This document shows, piece by piece, positions 1 through 3,313 of a DNA stretch of 6,175 nucleotides. The position numbers were made by a program, and so were the translations under genes. Within the stretch, counting starts at the first letter, position 1. Each line of letters opens with the position of its first letter. The DNA comes from an uncultured Pseudomonadota bacterium (GTDB lineage: Bacteria; Pseudomonadota; Alphaproteobacteria; Rs-D84): assembly GCA_902776515.1 (NCBI GenBank), contig CACYQE010000061.1:1-6175 (forward strand), written 5' to 3'. Under the pieces are notes generated by a model. That model was not told the DNA's origin. It did no database searches and saw only the letters and a program-made list of their open reading frames with translations.

Positions 1-599
1 CAGCGAAACCGACACTGTGCCAAATCAGGGAAGATGCTTTGTTGGATCGTATTGGTTCTGACCATTTTGAAAACGCAAGAACGTATGCAATGTTGGTAAA
101 GGTTGGGTGTCCGGAAAATGCTGACAAGTATACCCAGGCTTCTATAAACGAAAAGCAAATTTTTGATGCACAAAACGCATTGGATGGTCGTGGTGCTGAT
201 TACAGAATTCAACCAAATGATGCACCATGTTTGGTTATCGAAAAGAATTTGTTAAGCAATAACTTAATAAACGAGTGTGAACACAGAGGCGAACCTTATG
301 AATGTTATGCACATAATGCCGCGGTTTATGCCCAGGTTGCCGAAGAAGGTTGTCCGGAACACGCTGAATTTTATAAGCAACGTGCATTGGAGCAGATTCA
401 AATTTCTGATGGTGTTCGTAGTCAAAATGTACATCCTGGTCAGTACGCTTTTGAAAGTCAAACACGCAGCATTGTCAATGCATACAATTCATTGAAAATG
501 AAGGAAGAGGCCAGAAAATATTTAAAAAAGGTTGAAAAATTGGTTGGGCCGGGTGTTGATTTCATTATGGAAATTCAACGCGTCATCGATGAACACTAA
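1..599 (+). CDS. Helical-repeat protein of unknown function, 5' end missing (198 residues visible)
   Basis: The reading frame is open from the left edge (first complete codon at 3) to TAA at 597-599, so the gene starts outside the window. I do not recognise a named family. Within the visible protein two units of about 65-80 residues align. Unit 1 (about residues 4-58) and unit 2 (about 74-139) each open with a Cys followed by I-x-E or I-E and an LL pair, and later carry a YAxx(V/L)xxxGCPExAxxYxQ core with the GCPE Cys at 36 and 117. A weaker third unit (about 160-190) has A-x-K-Y-L-K-K-V and GPG where the others have GCP. The alternating Ala, Tyr and Leu positions suggest TPR- or Sel1-like helical pairs, which is inference. 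Cysteines at 6, 36, 76, 92, 101 and 117 fit an exported, disulphide-bearing protein, but no signal peptide can be seen because the start is missing. A TTG at 39 has an AGGGA (27-31) upstream, but the repeat homology extends upstream of it, so it is unlikely to be the start. The next gene follows after 29 bases, suggesting an operon. Confidence 0.8.
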   Translation, partial: AKPTLCQIREDALLDRIGSDHFENARTYAMLVKVGCPENADKYTQASINEKQIFDAQNALDGRGADYRIQPNDAPCLVIEKNLLSNNLINECEHRGEPYECYAHNAAVYAQVAEEGCPEHAEFYKQRALEQIQISDGVRSQNVHPGQYAFESQTRSIVNAYNSLKMKEEARKYLKKVEKLVGPGVDFIMEIQRVIDEH

Positions 600-617
600 T
601 AGAATTAACTGGTCCAA

Positions 618-622
618 AAGGG
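618..622 (+). promoter_or_regulatory. Ribosome binding site AAGGG
   Basis: AAGGG lies six bases before the ATG at 629 and supports that start for the acidic secreted protein. The site sits in the 29-base gap after the upstream TAA (597-599). No promoter is evident in that gap, which favours co-transcription of the two genes. Confidence 0.6.
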
Positions 623-628
623 CGGCAA

Positions 629-1330
629 ATGAATATAAAAATAATCGGATTAGTGGGATTGTTGGCTTTCGCATCGTATTCGGCATACGTAATTGCCGAT
701 GACGATGTGGAAGAGGTCGAAGAATTCGAAGAAGACGAATACGAAGATATCGATGATTTTGATGATTACGAAGACGAAGACACATACGATGACGAGGATT
801 CAGAAGAATCTGACATGGTCGAAGATTCTGATGAATCAACATCTGTGCAACCCGCAAAATCTGATGATGTGGTTGAAACAAAACTGGGGACACGGACAGT
901 TACCAAAATCGATTGCACAAAAATACGCGAGCAGATTAAAGATTTAGAAAAACAGTTAAAACAGGATTTAACCGTTCAACCACAATTGGATAATTTAAAA
1001 CAGGCCGAAAAAAGACAATGTGGTCAAACGGGTCGAAATCGTCCGGTTCGTAATTACAACAATGCCGCCCCAATGCCAAACGCGGAACCGGTGCAATTGG
1101 AACCAGTGGCGGATGCAAAACCTGAACCGCCGGTTGAAAAACCTGTGGCACCAAAATTGTCCAAGAAAGAAATGGCCGATAATATTGCCCGTGGTTTGTG
1201 TGCGGATGGCACGAAACCAAACAAGTTTGGTTGTTGTGCCGGTGAAACATTCAAAGATATGGGGAATTTAAAATTCTTGTGTTGTTCCAAGGAAAACAAA
1301 GACGATTGTCATCAACCATTAAAGAAATAA
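629..1330 (+). CDS. Secreted acidic / coiled-coil / Cys-rich protein, unknown function
   Basis: This is a 233-residue protein. The ATG at 629 is preceded by AAGGG (618-622) at six bases, and the stop is TAA. Residues 1-23 look like a Sec signal peptide (hydrophobic IIGLVGLLAFA, likely cut after V-I-A at 23), so the mature protein would be periplasmic or surface-exposed. The mature N-terminus is extremely acidic: 32 of residues 24-70 are Asp or Glu. Next comes a predicted helix or coiled coil bounded by Cys96 and Cys131, then a Pro/Ala/Glu-rich linker (about 146-176). The C-terminal domain carries six cysteines arranged C191, CC202-203, CC218-219, C227, enough for three disulphides. The acidic tract could bind cations or hold the domain away from the envelope, which is inference. 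No known domain was recognised. It lies 29 bases behind the helical-repeat gene, probably co-transcribed, and ends directly at a strong terminator. The gene is a confident call; the function is unknown. Confidence 0.88.
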   Translation: MNIKIIGLVGLLAFASYSAYVIADDDVEEVEEFEEDEYEDIDDFDDYEDEDTYDDEDSEESDMVEDSDESTSVQPAKSDDVVETKLGTRTVTKIDCTKIREQIKDLEKQLKQDLTVQPQLDNLKQAEKRQCGQTGRNRPVRNYNNAAPMPNAEPVQLEPVADAKPEPPVEKPVAPKLSKKEMADNIARGLCADGTKPNKFGCCAGETFKDMGNLKFLCCSKENKDDCHQPLKK

Positions 1331-1356
1331 AAAGCCGCCCATCCGGGCGGTTTTTT
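1331..1356. terminator. Bidirectional rho-independent terminator between convergent genes
   Basis: CCGCCC (1335-1340), loop ATCC and GGGCGG (1345-1350) form a perfect six-pair G+C stem. It is extended by a G-T wobble and A-T pairs, followed by six T on the plus strand (1351-1356). On the minus strand the same stem is followed by C and five T. It begins immediately after the TAA of the acidic secreted protein and lies 17 bases past the stop of the convergent barrel gene, so it can serve both transcripts. The same 16-base core recurs at 3295-3310. Confidence 0.92.
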
Positions 1357-1372
1357 ATAACAAATTATAATT

Positions 1373-2041
1373 TTAAAAATTATATCTGGCCCCGATGGTT
1401 ATTTCGTGACTTTTAATTGTTGCTTTGTAATCAGTTTTTGATGTGTCACCATATCTGTATCCCAAATCAAATTTCAAATTTTGGGTCATTGAATATGAAA
1501 ATCCCACCCCAATTTGATATGCAAAAAGATAATCATCATAATCTTCTTCATCTTCATAATTATAGTCAGCATTAGAAACGGTCAGGGTTGTTTGATTATA
1601 ACCAAAACCAAAGCCACCGCCAATATACATCGCGAATTTATCCCCCAGTTTCAGGTCGTAATACATATTTAACAAAAGAGCAAGCTGGGAATTAGATAGC
1701 TCTATTTCTGTTGTTGTGTAATTATAACCATCCAATTCGGTTTCTGATTCAGTGTATTTTGCACCGGTGACATATTTCATTTCACCTTCGATACGAACGT
1801 TATTTAAATTCAGTCCGTATGCAATACCAATACCGTATCCAGTATTCAAATCCACTGTTTCATCTGAATCCGCCAATTGTGTCACAGGTGCAATAATTGC
1901 ACGCCCGGCAATGTATGTTTGATACGGTGTTTTGTTGGCAACCTGGGTATATTCACAGTAACGTTTAACATAGGCCGCCGCATCATTTGTTACACAAAAT
2001 ATTGACAAGCTACCGATAACCCATAAATGTAAATTTTTCAT
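1373..2041 (-). CDS. Outer-membrane beta-barrel protein (OmpA/opacity-type eight-strand porin-like)
   Basis: This is a 222-residue protein. Its ATG at 2041 has AAGGGGG (2049-2055) seven bases upstream. Residues 1-23 form a signal peptide ending in A-A-A, so the mature protein starts near Tyr24. The rest alternates polar and aromatic or aliphatic residues. Eight amphipathic strands can be drawn at about 41-50, 65-78, 80-92, 112-128, 134-147, 171-183, 187-197 and 210-222. The chain ends R-Y-N-F; a terminal Phe is the usual outer-membrane insertion signal recognised by the BAM machinery. Length and layout match small OMP_b-brl/opacity-type barrels. Two long loops, about 93-111 (Thr/Tyr/Glu-rich) and 149-170 (Asn/Asp/Glu/Tyr-rich, very acidic), should face the outside and are likely the variable, ligand- or host-facing parts. 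Only one Cys (29) remains in the mature chain. It is the second gene of an operon with a small lipoprotein 12 bases upstream, and it ends at the shared bidirectional terminator. The specific ligand or transport role cannot be told from the sequence. Confidence 0.88.
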   Translation of the reverse strand: MKNLHLWVIGSLSIFCVTNDAAAYVKRYCEYTQVANKTPYQTYIAGRAIIAPVTQLADSDETVDLNTGYGIGIAYGLNLNNVRIEGEMKYVTGAKYTESETELDGYNYTTTEIELSNSQLALLLNMYYDLKLGDKFAMYIGGGFGFGYNQTTLTVSNADYNYEDEEDYDDYLFAYQIGVGFSYSMTQNLKFDLGYRYGDTSKTDYKATIKSHEITIGARYNF

Positions 2042-2048
2042 GTTCGTG

Positions 2049-2055
2049 CCCCCTT
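2049..2055 (-). promoter_or_regulatory. Ribosome binding site AAGGGGG overlapping the upstream stop codon
   Basis: On the minus strand the lipoprotein stop TAA (2056-2054) runs directly into GGGGG, so the Shine-Dalgarno AAGGGGG shares two bases with the stop codon. The barrel gene ATG (2041-2039) follows seven bases later. This layout lets a ribosome finishing the lipoprotein reinitiate on the barrel gene, suggesting translational coupling. The coupling is inferred; the overlap is seen. Confidence 0.8.
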
Positions 2056-2449
2056 ATTCTGAAAATCCCATCGCCTTTAAATACGATTTTTCTTTTTCGT
2101 ATACCATTTCACAGGTGTATTCATCGGTGGCCGGAATATATCTTGTTTCAGATATGTTTTTTAATTTCAAAGAATCTTCAACAGTAACGGCACACACATC
2201 AACATCTTTGATTCCGCGTTGGCGACTGGCTTCATCCAAAACTTCGTCCACGGTAAGTTTTACACGGTCAAAATGTTTAACATGACACCCCGGGCAGTTT
2301 TTATTTTCGCCGCAACCGGTGCCGGTTTCAGAATAGTTATTTAATGTTCCGTTGGCATACATATTTGCAACATATTGGTTTGAACAGATTGTTCCACCCG
2401 TGGTGCATGCCGAAAGAATTGCACCACTTAAAAAGAGATATTTTTTCAT
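2054..2449 (-). CDS. Small Cys-rich lipoprotein, unknown function
   Basis: This is a 131-residue protein. Its ATG at 2449 has AAAGGA at 2455-2460 five bases upstream. The N-terminus is a type II signal peptide with lipobox L12-S13-A14-C15, so Cys15 should be lipidated and anchor the protein to a membrane. Residue +2 is Thr rather than Asp, which in the Lol rule derived from enterics favours sorting to the outer membrane. Six further cysteines (22, 46, 52, 55, 86, 113) could form three disulphides. Residues 52-56 read C-P-G-C-H, which matches the CxxCH pattern of c-type haem sites. The chain is short and has no other cytochrome features, so a disulphide or metal site is at least as likely. The C-terminal half is Glu/Lys-rich and probably helical. 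It is the first gene of an operon with the outer-membrane barrel gene and may be an accessory or partner of that barrel. I do not recognise the family. Confidence 0.85.
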   Translation of the reverse strand: MKKYLFLSGAILSACTTGGTICSNQYVANMYANGTLNNYSETGTGCGENKNCPGCHVKHFDRVKLTVDEVLDEASRQRGIKDVDVCAVTVEDSLKLKNISETRYIPATDEYTCEMVYEKEKSYLKAMGFSE

Positions 2450-2454
2450 TTTAT

Positions 2455-2460
2455 TCCTTT
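2455..2460 (-). promoter_or_regulatory. Ribosome binding site AAAGGA
   Basis: AAAGGA lies five bases before the ATG at 2449 and fixes the start of the lipoprotein, in agreement with the lipobox position. In the 64 bases between this gene and the stop at 2514 I see no convincing -10/-35 pair. Confidence 0.7.
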
Positions 2461-2506
2461 TTTATTTTCAACAAGACTAGAACAAGTTTTGCAAAAAATA
2501 AAGCAA

Positions 2507-2547
2507 AAAAGATTTATTTTGTTTTGGTTAAAAAATAAAAATCTTTT
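2507..2547 (-). terminator. Candidate A+T-rich hairpin terminator at the end of the unknown soluble gene
   Basis: AAAAGATTTATTTT (2507-2520) pairs with AAAATAAAAATCTTTT (2532-2547) apart from a two-base bulge, around a loop of 11 bases. The stem spans the stop codon (2514-2516) of the minus-strand gene. On that strand it runs into CTTTTTTGC followed by more T-rich sequence. Stem stability is low because there is only one G-C pair, so it may be a weak terminator, an RNA end-protecting hairpin, or simply a result of base composition. Confidence 0.35.
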
Positions 2548-3236
2548 GTATTTTTTCGTGTTTGTTTTATGTATTGTTTGTATACATCATCATTGATTAC
2601 AAAGGTATCATTGTATAATATTTTATACACAGAAATTCCGCCAGATTTTAACAAATCTGTTACCATTTGCTTATCGTTCGGATTTTTTAATTTAAAGAAA
2701 TTTAGATTATTCAGATATTCATAATCAGTTTTTTTAAATATGGAATCAAAAATGTTACTTTTGGTTTGTTCTGCTTTTGGTTCCGCGTTATTAAATTTAC
2801 TGATGACAGTATTTATTGCATCGTCATATTTTTGTAATGCGAAACCATACGTGTCGTTGGTCAGTAACTTTAAATCTTGGTTTGGTAATTTTGTGTATAT
2901 TGTGCCGCACAGCCGGTCCATAATATCCCACATAATCTGACGTGCATTTGCATCAATTGCATTATTGTTAACCGACATTGATATACCCAAATACGCACCC
3001 GTACGTCCATTTGTGGCGAAAAAGTTTTGTTTTTTGTTTGGGGCGAACAACAGTGCCGTATACCGTATATTTGATTCAGAATTTTGTGTTTTAAAAAATG
3101 ACCGCCCAACGGCATTATCAACGGGCATATTTAACAAAGAATTGCGGGTGTCGAATGTAGATTGTGAACAATCAGCCCCATAACCATTTCCCAAAAAATT
3201 TCCAAAAATTTCACGGGTAATAACAGATGTTTTCAT
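2514..3236 (-). CDS. Soluble protein of unknown family (240 residues)
   Basis: I chose the ATG at 3236 because AAAAGGA (3243-3249) sits six bases before it. Two upstream in-frame ATGs (3266 and 3254) would add MYYYMAKGFY, but the second has its own codons made of the ribosome binding site. No signal peptide or membrane segment is visible, so the product is probably cytoplasmic, unlike its neighbours. The N-terminal half contains a compact motif near residues 77-89 (G-R-T-G-A-Y-L-G-I-S-M-S-V), read as a turn plus a buried strand. A helix with R99-Q-I-M-W-D-I-M-D-R-L follows. The C-terminal half is Lys/Asn-rich and helical. Only Cys23 and Cys110 are present. No family was recognised. Codons in the C-terminal half are very A+T-rich (for example 11 G+C in the 60 bases 2701-2760), lower than in neighbouring genes, which may point to a different origin. 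It has its own candidate promoter after the fibre terminator and stands 64 bases ahead of the lipoprotein operon. Confidence 0.82.
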   Translation of the reverse strand: MKTSVITREIFGNFLGNGYGADCSQSTFDTRNSLLNMPVDNAVGRSFFKTQNSESNIRYTALLFAPNKKQNFFATNGRTGAYLGISMSVNNNAIDANARQIMWDIMDRLCGTIYTKLPNQDLKLLTNDTYGFALQKYDDAINTVISKFNNAEPKAEQTKSNIFDSIFKKTDYEYLNNLNFFKLKNPNDKQMVTDLLKSGGISVYKILYNDTFVINDDVYKQYIKQTRKNTKDFYFLTKTK

Positions 3237-3242
3237 ATAAAA

Positions 3243-3249
3243 TCCTTTT
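3243..3249 (-). promoter_or_regulatory. Ribosome binding site AAAAGGA that decides the start
   Basis: AAAAGGA followed by six bases and ATG (3236-3234) is the best initiation site for the unknown soluble protein. It argues against the longer frame beginning at 3266, whose ATG lies upstream of this site and has no purine-rich element in front. Confidence 0.7.
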
Positions 3250-3257
3250 GCCATATA

Positions 3258-3287
3258 ATAATACAAAAAATAAAACCGTTAAATCAA
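3258..3287 (-). promoter_or_regulatory. Candidate sigma-70-type promoter for the unknown soluble gene
   Basis: On the minus strand TTGATT (3287-3282) and TATTAT (3263-3258) are separated by 18 bases. They lie directly downstream of the fibre-gene terminator and just ahead of the ribosome binding site. A start about seven bases past the -10 would leave a leader of only about 15 bases. The surrounding A+T richness makes chance matches common. Confidence 0.4.
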
Positions 3288-3288
3288 T

Positions 3289-3310
3289 AAAAAACCGCCC
3301 ATCCGGGCGG
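3289..3310 (-). terminator. Rho-independent terminator of the fibre gene
   Basis: Read on the minus strand, CCGCCC-GGAT-GGGCGG (3310-3295) is followed by six T (3294-3289), three bases past the TAA of the fibre gene (3316-3314). The 16-base core is identical to the one at 1335-1350. It separates the fibre transcript from the unknown soluble gene. Confidence 0.9.
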
Positions 3311-3313
3311 GTT

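Noticed and set aside
39..41. TTG at 39 as a start codon, with AGGGA at 27-31 in front
   Set aside because: The frame is open to the edge, and the residues before it align with the start of the second internal repeat, so the gene continues upstream.
522..893. A 123-codon minus-strand open frame across the first two genes
   Set aside because: It is antisense to the acidic belt, where GAA and GAT codons read as TTC and ATC, and it spans the boundary of two better-supported genes.
3237..3266. Longer start at 3266 for the unknown soluble protein
   Set aside because: The best ribosome binding site, AAAAGGA at 3243-3249, lies inside the extension, and no purine-rich site precedes 3266.
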